NCBI GenBank assembly: GCA_037441525.1
Contig: JBBISA010000067.1
Location: 1 to 18,451, forward strand
Direction of reading: 5' to 3'
DNA from: SKVR01 sp037441525
GTDB lineage: Bacteria > Bacteroidota > Bacteroidia > Bacteroidales > UBA7960
Length of the DNA: 18,451 bases
Every line of letters begins with the position of its first letter. Position 1 is the stretch's first letter. The notes under the pieces are model-generated. The model was given only the letters and a program-made list of their open reading frames with translations, was not told the origin of the DNA and ran no database searches. Positions 5,664 through 14,056 of this stretch are shown here, in pieces. The translations under genes were made by a program, and so were the position numbers.

Positions 5664-6704
5664 CTACCGGGCAACTCTTCCTGATGCATCGCCAGCCATT
5701 AATTTTTCAACTTCATCCACGGTTACCAGGTTGAAATCGCCATAAATGGTGTGCTTGAGGCACGATGCAGCCACAGCGAACTCAAGTGCTTTCTGGTTGT
5801 CATCGACATAAGTCAGCAAACCGTAGATAAGTCCACCCATAAATGAATCGCCACCCCCTACACGGTCAACAATATGGGTTATTTGGTATTGGCGCGATTC
5901 GTAAAGGTTGTGACCATCCCAGAGCACCCCGGCCCAATTATTATGATTGGCGTTGATGGAGCTGCGCAGGGTAGTGATTACCATTTTACACCTGGGGAAG
6001 GATTTCATGATTTGCCGTGAAACAGATTCGTAAGCAGCAGCTTCAACGTGGCCGCTTGTTACGTCAACCCCCTCAGGGTGAATACCCAGTACCATGGCAG
6101 CGTCTTCTTCGTTGCCCAGCACCACATCGGTTCCTGCAACGAGTTCGGGCATAACATCCCCGGCTTTCTTGCCATATTTCCACAGATTTTTGCGGTAGTT
6201 GAGATCGCATGACACGATAATACCTTTTTGATTGGCCACATTAATTCCTTCCAGGCAAACATCGGCTGCTCCTTGCGAAATGGCAGGAGTTATACCTGTC
6301 CAGTGGAACCATGTTACGCCATTGAGGACATTTTCCCAATCAATCATTCCGGGTTTGATGTCGGCAATTGCAGAGTGCGCACGGTCGTAAATTACCTTGC
6401 TGCCCCGGCTTACTGCCCCGGTTTCGAGGAAATAGATCCCCATTCTTTCACCGCCGCGCAAAATATTGTCAACTCCCACTCCATATCGCTTCAGGTCCAT
6501 TATGCAGGTATCAGCAATATCATTTTTGGGAAGTCGGGTAACAAATTCAACCGGTAAACCATAATTGGCAAGCGAAACAGCCACATTGGCCTCACCACCG
6601 CCAAAGGTGGCATTAAGGGTGTTTGCCTGGCTGAAGCGCAGGTTGCCAGGAGTTGCCAGTCGAAGCATGATCTCTCCAAAGGTTACTACTTTTTTATTTT
6701 CCAT
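5664..6704 (-). CDS. kdgK: 2-keto-3-deoxygluconate kinase (PfkB family)
   Basis: Likely phosphorylates 2-keto-3-deoxy-D-gluconate to KDPG with ATP, the step before Eda-type aldolase in hexuronate breakdown (cytosol). The 346 residues fit KdgK. Visible motifs: N-terminal VVTFGEIMLRLATPG (6-20), the substrate-loop motif GGGEANVAVSLANYG (35-49), VIYDRAHSAIA (104-114), which corresponds to the sugar-acid contact segment of KdgK, CDLNYRKNLWK (166-176), and the catalytic VGGGDSFMGG (282-291) with Asp286. The ATG at 6702-6704 places GEIMLRL in the normal position. Upstream is the SDR gene (146-bp gap); downstream is a second, more divergent PfkB gene separated by heptamer repeats. No KDPG aldolase is in the window. 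A kinase for another keto-sugar acid (such as KDGal) is possible. Confidence 0.85.
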   Translation of the reverse strand: MENKKVVTFGEIMLRLATPGNLRFSQANTLNATFGGGEANVAVSLANYGLPVEFVTRLPKNDIADTCIMDLKRYGVGVDNILRGGERMGIYFLETGAVSRGSKVIYDRAHSAIADIKPGMIDWENVLNGVTWFHWTGITPAISQGAADVCLEGINVANQKGIIVSCDLNYRKNLWKYGKKAGDVMPELVAGTDVVLGNEEDAAMVLGIHPEGVDVTSGHVEAAAYESVSRQIMKSFPRCKMVITTLRSSINANHNNWAGVLWDGHNLYESRQYQITHIVDRVGGGDSFMGGLIYGLLTYVDDNQKALEFAVAASCLKHTIYGDFNLVTVDEVEKLMAGDASGRVAR

Positions 6705-6792
6705 AGCTGGATTTTAATTGTTTATTTTTTTGAGAATTTAAAGTTTTTACAACTCACTTCTTCATTTAGTAAGTATTTCTCTCTGACCACTA

Positions 6793-6811
6793 CCCTTCGA
6801 CAAGCTCAGGG
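6793..6811. repeat. CCCTTCGACAAGCTCAGGG short dispersed-type repeat
   Basis: This 19-bp imperfect dyad (outer CCCT/AGGG, inner CTT-CGAC-AAG) is a sequence I recognise as frequent in intergenic DNA of many environmental bacterial genomes. Only one copy is in this window. It lies in the 146-bp gap between the SDR and kdgK genes and has no T-tract, so it is not a standard terminator. Confidence 0.5.
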
Positions 6812-6826
6812 TGCGTAGAATTCTCT

Positions 6827-6850
6827 AATCTCTCTTTTCTAATCACTAAT
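6827..6850. repeat. Short degenerate heptamer run
   Basis: Three 7-base units (AATCTCT, CTTTTCT, AATCACT) plus AAT abut the stop codon of the SDR gene. The last unit is identical to the first two units of the long tract at 5428. It appears to be a small relative of that tract, again placed directly after a gene's stop codon. Confidence 0.5.
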
Positions 6851-7702
6851 TTACACTTTCCCGAAGGCGTTAAATCCACCATCAACAGGGAGAACTACAC
6901 CTGTAATAAATGCCGATAGATCGGAGAGAAGGAATAAAAGAGTACCATTGAGGTCTTCGGGATTGCCAAACTTGCCCATGGGAGTAGCGGCGATGATCTT
7001 GTTTCCGCGGGGTGTGAGTTTGCCGGTTTTTTCGTCGGTAAGCAGAAAGCGGTTCTGATTGGTAAGGAAGAAACCCGGAGCAATGGCATTTACGCGGATA
7101 CCTGTTTTTCCCATGTGCACAGCAAGCCATTCGGTAAAATTATTGATGGCGGCTTTGGCAGCACTGTATGCAGGAACTTTGGTAAGCGATTTAAAGGCGC
7201 TCATGGAAGAGATATTGATAACTACCCCTTCTCCGGCTTCTATCATATCGGTGGTGAACACCATGGTTGGCAAAAGTGTTCCGATAAAATTGAGATTTAA
7301 GGCTTTTTCAAACCCATCCACTTCAAGCCCAAAGAATCCATCCTGCCAAAACCCTTCAGCACCAGGTATCAGCTCTTCCACCTTAGTGGTTGCAGTGGGG
7401 GCATTGCCTCCGGCACCATTTATGAGAAAGTGGATAGGGCCAAATTTTTCGTTGATGAGCTTTTTTGCATCCAGCAGAGTATTTTTTTCAAGCACATCGC
7501 CTACAACCCCCATCGCTTCGGTGCCATATTTTTCGGTTAATGATTTGGCCAGGGTTTCTGCCGAATCGAGATTGCGGTCAAGAATAACCACTTTCACACC
7601 AACACATGCGAGTGCATCGGCCATTGATGTTCCCAACACACCACCCCCGCCGGTAATAAGACAGGTTTTGCCTTTCAGATTATCGAAATTAAATTCTTGC
7701 AT
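6851..7702 (-). CDS. uxuB: SDR-family D-mannonate oxidoreductase (fructuronate reductase)
   Basis: A classical short-chain dehydrogenase (283 aa), most like the SDR-type D-mannonate oxidoreductases found in Bacillus (UxuB/YjmF) rather than the long-chain E. coli UxuB. It would interconvert D-fructuronate and D-mannonate with NAD(P)H in glucuronate catabolism. Visible: cofactor-binding TGGGGVLG (17-24), NGAGG (95-99), catalytic Ser165/Ser166 in NISSM, Tyr179 and Lys183 in YSAAK, and a C-terminal VDGGFNAFGKV ending. The stretch VNAIAPGFFLTNQNR, before a long TPRGNKI loop, is what I associate with the mannonate subfamily. The gene starts 4 bp after the regulator gene, indicating co-transcription and probably control by that regulator's ligand. 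Gluconate 5-dehydrogenase or another polyol/sugar-acid SDR remains an alternative. UxuA (mannonate dehydratase) is not in view. Confidence 0.78.
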   Translation of the reverse strand: MQEFNFDNLKGKTCLITGGGGVLGTSMADALACVGVKVVILDRNLDSAETLAKSLTEKYGTEAMGVVGDVLEKNTLLDAKKLINEKFGPIHFLINGAGGNAPTATTKVEELIPGAEGFWQDGFFGLEVDGFEKALNLNFIGTLLPTMVFTTDMIEAGEGVVINISSMSAFKSLTKVPAYSAAKAAINNFTEWLAVHMGKTGIRVNAIAPGFFLTNQNRFLLTDEKTGKLTPRGNKIIAATPMGKFGNPEDLNGTLLFLLSDLSAFITGVVLPVDGGFNAFGKV

Positions 7703-7706
7703 AGTA

Positions 7707-8786
7707 CTACTGATTTATATAGAAGTCAATGTTTTCTTTTGTTATGATGTCGATGGGAAGATACTGATCCTTAATGACTTGTTTTTTCATTACAAGATGG
7801 TTAAACAAAGCCATTATGCTTTTATAGCCCTGTTCGCGGGGCTTTTGGCTTATTAGGAAATCGATTACCCCTTTCCTTAAGAATTGCTGGGTTTGCTCCA
7901 ACAGATCATAGCCGATAAGTGTATAATTGTTAAGCCTGTTTTTCTCGAGCCACAATGCTACCTGGAATACTTTTGAGTTGGTAACAAAAATTCCTTTTTT
8001 ACACAACCCCGGGTTTTTTATACCTATTTTTTGTTGCAGGATAAGGTCAAGTTCATCAGGCACCTGCGAATTTATGTTGATGGTGTGAAAAATCCTTCTT
8101 TTATTTCCGTTTACGTCGCTGAAAAATTGACGAAAACCGGCTTCCCGGTTCAGAATATGGCTGTTTCCACCATTATCACTTATTATGTTAACGATGAATA
8201 TTTCTGCATCCACATCAAGTCCAAAATCCATTAACCTTGCGGCCACCATACCGCTCTGTATGGGGTCCTGGCCTACAAAAGCCGTATGATTGAGATTTTC
8301 AATTTTAGTATTGAGAAAAACAACGGGAATCCCACGGCTAATTATACCGGGCAGATGCAAGGTGGTTTGTTCGGTAAAAACCGGTGCAATTATTATTCCT
8401 GAAGGTTCATATTTAATGAGCGATTTAAGTTCACGATCGTAAGCCTGACGGTCGGAATAGGGGAAGGTATGCTTTTCAATGGTAATCCCGTAATGTTTAA
8501 TTTCGTTCAATGCATCCTGAAGTCCATCTAAAGGTGTTTTCCAGAATGGGTTCATGGCGTCGGATTCCGGAATAAGCACTGCAAAGCGCAACGCCTTTTT
8601 TGATGCAAGAGTGCTCGCCAGGATATCAGGTTCATAATTCATTTCCCTGATAATCTTCAGAATCTTTTCCCGGGTTTTTGCCGCTACCTCACCCCGGTTG
8701 TGTATAACCCGGTCAACGGTGCCGGCTGATACTCCTGCCCGTTCTGCTACATCCGAAATTTTTACCCTTGAGAAATTTTGTTCCAT
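7707..8786 (-). CDS. LacI-family transcriptional regulator
   Basis: A 359-residue DNA-binding regulator. The N-terminal helix-turn-helix is KISDVAERAGVSAGTVDRVI (9-28), followed by hinge-helix sequence near 53-64 (PDILASTLASKK) and a periplasmic-binding-protein-like sensor domain from about residue 66 to 350. The recognition helix reads AGTVDRVIHNRGEV instead of the more common ATVSRVLN, indicating a non-standard operator. Its ATG is preceded by AGGA at a plausible distance. It heads the sugar-acid cluster, 4 bp before the SDR gene, and a palindrome with a central CG lies over its own promoter (8844-8859), suggesting autoregulation. The likely effector is an intermediate of hexuronate/aldonate catabolism (such as KDG or a hexuronate), inferred only from the neighbouring genes. 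Confidence 0.88.
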   Translation of the reverse strand: MEQNFSRVKISDVAERAGVSAGTVDRVIHNRGEVAAKTREKILKIIREMNYEPDILASTLASKKALRFAVLIPESDAMNPFWKTPLDGLQDALNEIKHYGITIEKHTFPYSDRQAYDRELKSLIKYEPSGIIIAPVFTEQTTLHLPGIISRGIPVVFLNTKIENLNHTAFVGQDPIQSGMVAARLMDFGLDVDAEIFIVNIISDNGGNSHILNREAGFRQFFSDVNGNKRRIFHTININSQVPDELDLILQQKIGIKNPGLCKKGIFVTNSKVFQVALWLEKNRLNNYTLIGYDLLEQTQQFLRKGVIDFLISQKPREQGYKSIMALFNHLVMKKQVIKDQYLPIDIITKENIDFYINQ

Positions 8787-8820
8787 GTTTTCCTGGTGGT
8801 ATGCCTTTTTAAAAACGGTA

Positions 8821-8828
8821 CAAATGTA
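8821..8828 (-). promoter_or_regulatory. Candidate -7 promoter element for the sugar-acid cluster
   Basis: The minus strand reads TACATTTG here, an exact match to the Bacteroidota -7 consensus TAnnTTTG, 34 bp before the ATG of the regulator gene. No clear TTG is found at the expected -33 position; that region (about 8848-8851) lies inside the palindrome at 8844-8859. The match is one short motif and has no experimental support. Confidence 0.5.
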
Positions 8829-8843
8829 ATAGATTTTTTAAAA

Positions 8844-8859
8844 CCGTGTACGCACACGG
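8844..8859. promoter_or_regulatory. Candidate LacI-family operator
   Basis: CCGTGTACGCACACGG has 6-bp perfectly complementary arms (CCGTGT/ACACGG) and a central CG, the typical geometry of LacI/GalR operators. It lies 58 bp upstream of a LacI-family start codon and covers the -33 region of the predicted promoter, where binding would block RNA polymerase. I found no second copy in the window by eye. Confidence 0.65.
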
Positions 8860-8861
8860 AA

Positions 8862-8904
8862 AAATATTTTCTCAATAAACCAATTGTTCCCTAAGAAAAT
8901 ATTT
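8862..8904 (-). terminator. A/T-rich inverted repeat, possible terminator of the large secreted-protein gene
   Basis: Arms AAATATTTTCT and AGAAAATATTT (plus-strand 8862-8872 and 8894-8904) are perfect 11-bp complements around a 21-nt loop. On the minus strand the second arm runs into five T. It lies 68 bp past the stop of the 1694-residue gene and 2 bp from the candidate operator. The weak A/T stem and long loop leave two readings: a modest terminator or a second regulator site. Confidence 0.4.
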
Positions 8905-8971
8905 AAGTGTAAACCGGCAGCAAAAATTAGAAAATTAAAAACAACACAGCCTTCTGCTCCTTGAATAATTT

Positions 8972-11900
8972 TTACTGAATTACCTGCAATTTAAGGTAAT
9001 TAACTTTGCTGTCATCCACCAGCCTTACGATATATACGCCAGGATTCAGGGAAGAAACATCTATTTCAATTTCGTTTTCAGCTTGCCCGGTTCTTGAAAT
9101 TACTATTCTGCCCAGGTAATCAATAATTCTGATTTCTGAGATTATTCCGGTAGTCACAAGTCTTATTTTATCGCGGGCAGGGTTGGGGTAAAGCAGAATG
9201 GGGGAGTGGTCAGCTATACCGGCATTAACCTGGTACATAAAGTTGGCGGTATAGGTTACATTGCCCGGGGGCATCCTCAATTCTGTATGGGGTGATTCGC
9301 TCAATACCTGCTGGTGGCTGGTAGTCCAATTAATGAACTTATAATCAATATTTGCAATTGCATTAATGAATGTAAAATGCCCTGATGGCCTGAGTCCACC
9401 ACCGAAGACCTGTCCGGCGCCGGGGGGGTTAACCTGGAGCATTAACTCAAATTCAGGAAAACTCATCCATGTGTGGCTCAATTCTGTTGGGCTGCTAATT
9501 TTGGCAATTCTGCAATTTGCAGTATCGCTTTCACCATTTTCCCAGGTAGGTTCTCCACTTTTTGGAACAATGAAAAAACCGTAAAGAATTTCTCCCGGTG
9601 GGGTGTTAAGCGAAATGATGTAATTACCATTGCTCTTCCTTACCATTTTATACCTATCGGATATACCCGGTTTTGGCCAGTTTTCCTGGAATGTGCCCGA
9701 TATATAAACGTCATGTAGTTCCGGATCAAAGGGAGTATTTTCGCTCAGTATGGCGTTTGCCATTCCCTCAAGATTGAAATTTACAAGGTGCAGCTCACCG
9801 GCTGGTAAAACATCAAAAAATTCGCTGTAATAAAACACATTGGCTTCTGTGTGGTAAATTCTCAGACGGTTTTTGCCGGGTTTGAGGTTTTGTGTTTGTG
9901 TAAAGTGAAAGGTTTGAATACCGGTTGCTGCATATTCTGGCCAAAACTCCAGGTACATGTTCGATAATTCGTCTAAAACGTTGAAATACAGAAAGGCAGG
10001 ACTACTCACATCGATAACAAGGTCTAATTTTTCGCCCTGATAAATTTGTGTGGTTTGTAATGGAAATAAAATCTGAAGGGCGACACCCTTTAGTAGGAAA
10101 GTATTTGACAAGGCCTGAACATTGTCGTTGGTGCTACTCTTTATAAGTATTTTACATGGCACTTGCTTATCTACAAAATCGGGTGCCAGATTCCACTGGT
10201 AATTGTTGGATGAATAAAAATCGTAACTGTCGGAGGTACTTACATTGGATGCAATTAAATTCCAGGTTAATTCATCATCAATTGAATAAAAAATATCTAC
10301 ACTTGATGTATTTATTGATTTCCAACTGATAAATACCGTTGAACCGGCATAGTAGGTATTGTAATAATCGGGTGTTATAACTTCTATTAGTTCCTGGTTA
10401 TTGATTATTTCAATAGCATGGGTTTGTGATTGGCCACCATAATAGGGATAAATACCAAAGTATTGAATCAAAAAATTGTAGGAGCCAGTAACCAAAAATG
10501 GGTCAATATGATAATCGTAGGTTATACTTGTTGAATTTGCCGGATTTATTGTGCCTGAAGTTATAAAGTTGGTGTATTCATCTCTCATTAAGTACAATGA
10601 ATAGTATACCTCTGAAAACCCTTTTGTATCAATCCTTAGCGGGATAATTTCATTAAATCCGGTTTCGAAGGTAGTTTCATTGGATAAGATAGACAGTTTT
10701 AAGAACAATTCAGTTAATGATACTGTAATTTCAATGGATTGGTTTGAGATAACAATTGTACCTTCTGCATTGGCAAAACCATCTTTAAAGATTACATAAC
10801 TGAAAGTACCCGGGAATAGGTTATCGGTCAGCAGGCTACCGGTTTCATTGGTATTTCCGGCGAAAATCATCTTATATCCCTGGTTTATTACAACAGATGC
10901 ATTTTGTACCGGGTCGCCCATGTGATTTATCAGAAATAAGGCATCAAGTCGTAATGTTCTGGCCTTTAACGGGATGGTAAACGTTTCAGCCCCGGTTACA
11001 TTGGTGTTGAAGGTAAGGTTTCCGTCGAAAATTGCTTCCTCATTGGCAAAAAATCCAATATTAAAAGTTTCCGACTCAAAGGGGGCTACTGCCATTTCGG
11101 TCAATGGAACACTAAATACATCGTTGTCAGTTTCAATATTGGTTATTACAAGGGGGGCTCCACCGGTATTTGTAAACTTGAGGGAAAATTGATGCTGATG
11201 CCCCACTCCCCAGATACCAAAATCAACAGATTGGTGAGATAATTCAATGGCAGGACAACTGCTTACATTTACCAAAACCGGTAATTGAACCAGGGGTTTA
11301 TCCGGATCATTAGATAAAATATTGATTATAGCATTATATATTCCATTGGTGAGCCAGGTTGCATTAAGATTTATTTTGATGTTTTGATTCTCTCCGGGGG
11401 CGATTATTCCTGCTTTTGGCAATGTTGAAATCCAGTTAGAAGATGCGATTTTTAATGCGTAGCTGTTTTTAAGGAAAGGGGTGTTATAAGCGATTTGAAG
11501 TCCTTTTTGCTGGTTATGATTCTGGATTCCAACGGTATATTCGGTCATTGCCTGTGGAATGTTCTGGTATAAAAAAATGATTTCGCCTGTGCGGTGCAGT
11601 TGAATCTGAAAGGTTACTGCACCGTCACCATTAAGTATAGGTACGTCATGGTACTGGATAATTACAAAATTTTCAAACTTCTGAAAAAATATTTTACCAT
11701 TATTGCTGCACCTGGGGCAAAGGTCGGTCCAAAATCCTGCAATCATACCTGCAGGAGCATTTACTGATGGCAGGGGCATATTTGAGTACGATGACCAGGT
11801 ACTAACAAAATGAATATATCCGTTGGCATTTACATGAAGTTTTTTGTATTTAATGTCATAATAGGTGAAATCGAATGGAAGATCAAGGGTTTCTATACAA

Positions 11901-14056
11901 TCATCGCACTCCGAAACAACAGTTAGCAATTCTCCCGTACTTTCAATGCTGTTCCAGGCAAAAACAGGTCCCCGGCTGTCTTCAGAATCTACCCATACGT
12001 ATCCGAATCCGTCGGGGCCGCCAAACACTTTGTCTGATGTTGTTTCGAACCCGGAATTATCAAAACTATCCTTATCATTAGTTTTATCTTTTTGTTTGAA
12101 ATATCCCTGCCCGCTGTTTATTTTCTTATCTGGGTCAGTAATTTCAATGGCGATGGAATAATTAAGGGGGGAATTTCCGTTGTTGGCAATTTCAATATTC
12201 AGTTCCGCTGATTGTCCTGATTTAATTTCAGTGTCAATAGATTGGGGGTTTACTGCAAGGGTGGGCCACTTATTGGTGAAGATTGCAGTAATATCGGTAT
12301 TATGATATACCGGAAAGGTAAAGGGGTTGGATTTGGAAACCGGGGTTCCATTTCTGGTCCAGTTTACAAATTTCCAGCCTTCATTTGGTGTTGCAGAAAT
12401 GGTAGCCAGGTCACCCCATGCAAATATGCCTTCTCCTGCAGCAGTGCCTCCTTCGGCCGGATTTGAAACAATAGTAAGCACCTTTGGAGTAGCCTTTAAA
12501 TCTTCGGGTGAAATAAAAAGATGCCCTGAATAATAGTTTGACGTATTGCAGTGCCTACTTTCTGAAGACCAGTAATACTCTGTTAATACATTATCAAAAA
12601 GTGTCGTAAATTTAACATCGAAAGAAAGGGTGCGGTCTTCTTCCATGGCAATTCTTCCACCCCCGATGTCAATGGGATCAACCGGAGATGACAAGCTTTG
12701 GGCAAAATCCATTACCAAAATAGCAGAAATAATTCCGTCGGTTTCATTCCAGAAATGCGATTCCCTTCTTAACCCTGCGGAGTTAGGTTGGTTTGTTTCC
12801 CAGTTTCCTGTTAATCCTGCAATACCCCCAAAATCAAATGGGGTATTGTTCCACATAAGGGTAGTTCCGCCCCCGAGCTCAATAAACCTTCCATAAGCCA
12901 TGTTCTGCATAATTAACAGATCATTTTCCATCCCGAATGAAAAGGTTGGTTCATGTCTTACAATCTCACCGGGCTGGGTTGATACTTCGAAATATCCTGA
13001 ACCATAGCTGGCAATTTGGTCGGAATCGGTCATTTTTAGCAGTACAAAAAGCTTAGAGCCATTATGGACTGCTTTCCATTGGGCGCCTAAGATAAATGGG
13101 TTTCCAAAATTAAAAATGTATGATCCGCTTATAAATCTGTCAATATTTTGGGCGTTGCCAGATGCTTCCCACAAAAAATCAAATGATTCCTGGGTGAAAT
13201 TGTCATAGTAATCTCCACAAAGTTTATAGGCTGTAAAATATTTACGTTTTTCATCGTAGGGATTATTGTGATACCCTTTTATTGATGCGTGCTCTGGTTC
13301 ATTTTGCCAGTCAATCAGGTCGCCGGCCCAGAATAGTAGTGATGGCAAATAAGTTACCGTGATAGGAATAATTACTGATGATTGACCGACGGCAAAAGTG
13401 CCCGAACTGGTTTCAAATTCATTCTTTGTTATTTTAAAATTAAAAAAACCGGAGTACAATTCATTGAAAACTGCTTCACCATTGCCTTCAGTGATGCCGG
13501 TTGCAATAACCAGGTCATTTTTTGATATTACAACTTCGGCCCCCGGAATTGGCATTCCGGCCTCGGTCTTAATCATTAGCGTTACATTAAGATCAATTAC
13601 CTTAGCGGTTAAAGGAATGGTTATGTCTTGATTTACAGCGGCATTACTCTTTATTTTCAGCATGTCGGCGTATACTCCAACTGTGCTGGAAATAAATGTT
13701 ACCCTGCACTGCTGGCTGGTTTGCGACGGTAATGTTAAGGCATCAATTGATACTGAAAACAAAGAGTTTTCCACATCAATGCTTTCGATTTCAAGGTCAG
13801 TTGTTCCTGTATTTGAAATTTCAATTATCAGCGTGCGTGTTGCCCTGATGCCCAAATAGCCAAAATCGAGTTCATTTGCCGAAAGGTCGATTTCCGGGTA
13901 TCCAGTTGCATTTTTATCACCGTGAATATACATTCCGGTTAGGTTGTGAAGCCCGTTAAACAACGACGCAGATACTGTTTGTGAAGCAATCAGCAATGCG
14001 AAGATTAGATACAATCTTTGATTACTTGTCAATAAACCCTTAAAAAAACAACGCAT
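8972..14056 (-). CDS. Giant multi-domain secreted protein with T9SS sorting domain
   Basis: 1694 residues, predicted to be exported by Sec and then the type IX secretion system to the cell surface or medium. Signal peptide: hydrophobic YLIFALLIASQTVSA (16-30). Domains, judged by eye: choice-of-anchor/ASH-like beta domain (55-150); carboxypeptidase-regulatory-like domain (155-236); a region at about 240-520 resembling CBM9/DOMON or ethylbenzene-dehydrogenase-type binding folds; divergent InlB-type repeat (526-594); Ig-like and globular region (600-930) with two CxxC pairs (717-720, 780-783); second ASH-like (935-1032) plus regulatory-like domain (1036-1117); Ig-like modules (1120-1420); a CBM20/48-like segment (1449-1520); second InlB-type repeat (1538-1607); and the sorting domain LLYPNPARDKI...GVYIVRLV (1621-1694). 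I see no hydrolase active site, so a binding or adhesive role is more likely than catalysis. It follows GH3 by 344 bp with a terminator between, so it is probably transcribed separately. The specific function is unknown. Confidence 0.85.
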   Translation of the reverse strand: MRCFFKGLLTSNQRLYLIFALLIASQTVSASLFNGLHNLTGMYIHGDKNATGYPEIDLSANELDFGYLGIRATRTLIIEISNTGTTDLEIESIDVENSLFSVSIDALTLPSQTSQQCRVTFISSTVGVYADMLKIKSNAAVNQDITIPLTAKVIDLNVTLMIKTEAGMPIPGAEVVISKNDLVIATGITEGNGEAVFNELYSGFFNFKITKNEFETSSGTFAVGQSSVIIPITVTYLPSLLFWAGDLIDWQNEPEHASIKGYHNNPYDEKRKYFTAYKLCGDYYDNFTQESFDFLWEASGNAQNIDRFISGSYIFNFGNPFILGAQWKAVHNGSKLFVLLKMTDSDQIASYGSGYFEVSTQPGEIVRHEPTFSFGMENDLLIMQNMAYGRFIELGGGTTLMWNNTPFDFGGIAGLTGNWETNQPNSAGLRRESHFWNETDGIISAILVMDFAQSLSSPVDPIDIGGGRIAMEEDRTLSFDVKFTTLFDNVLTEYYWSSESRHCNTSNYYSGHLFISPEDLKATPKVLTIVSNPAEGGTAAGEGIFAWGDLATISATPNEGWKFVNWTRNGTPVSKSNPFTFPVYHNTDITAIFTNKWPTLAVNPQSIDTEIKSGQSAELNIEIANNGNSPLNYSIAIEITDPDKKINSGQGYFKQKDKTNDKDSFDNSGFETTSDKVFGGPDGFGYVWVDSEDSRGPVFAWNSIESTGELLTVVSECDDCIETLDLPFDFTYYDIKYKKLHVNANGYIHFVSTWSSYSNMPLPSVNAPAGMIAGFWTDLCPRCSNNGKIFFQKFENFVIIQYHDVPILNGDGAVTFQIQLHRTGEIIFLYQNIPQAMTEYTVGIQNHNQQKGLQIAYNTPFLKNSYALKIASSNWISTLPKAGIIAPGENQNIKINLNATWLTNGIYNAIINILSNDPDKPLVQLPVLVNVSSCPAIELSHQSVDFGIWGVGHQHQFSLKFTNTGGAPLVITNIETDNDVFSVPLTEMAVAPFESETFNIGFFANEEAIFDGNLTFNTNVTGAETFTIPLKARTLRLDALFLINHMGDPVQNASVVINQGYKMIFAGNTNETGSLLTDNLFPGTFSYVIFKDGFANAEGTIVISNQSIEITVSLTELFLKLSILSNETTFETGFNEIIPLRIDTKGFSEVYYSLYLMRDEYTNFITSGTINPANSTSITYDYHIDPFLVTGSYNFLIQYFGIYPYYGGQSQTHAIEIINNQELIEVITPDYYNTYYAGSTVFISWKSINTSSVDIFYSIDDELTWNLIASNVSTSDSYDFYSSNNYQWNLAPDFVDKQVPCKILIKSSTNDNVQALSNTFLLKGVALQILFPLQTTQIYQGEKLDLVIDVSSPAFLYFNVLDELSNMYLEFWPEYAATGIQTFHFTQTQNLKPGKNRLRIYHTEANVFYYSEFFDVLPAGELHLVNFNLEGMANAILSENTPFDPELHDVYISGTFQENWPKPGISDRYKMVRKSNGNYIISLNTPPGEILYGFFIVPKSGEPTWENGESDTANCRIAKISSPTELSHTWMSFPEFELMLQVNPPGAGQVFGGGLRPSGHFTFINAIANIDYKFINWTTSHQQVLSESPHTELRMPPGNVTYTANFMYQVNAGIADHSPILLYPNPARDKIRLVTTGIISEIRIIDYLGRIVISRTGQAENEIEIDVSSLNPGVYIVRLVDDSKVNYLKLQVIQ

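Noticed and set aside
5428..5666. Plus-strand translation of the heptamers into an Asn/Gln/Ser-rich repeat peptide
   Set aside because: The stop-free plus strand follows automatically from the unit sequence; there is no credible start context and all neighbouring genes lie on the other strand.
7059..7856. 265-codon open frame on the plus strand opposite the SDR and regulator genes
   Set aside because: It is antisense to two well-supported genes, spans their junction, has no recognisable domain and a composition typical of a shadow frame (Ser/Pro-rich from reversed Gly/Ala codons).
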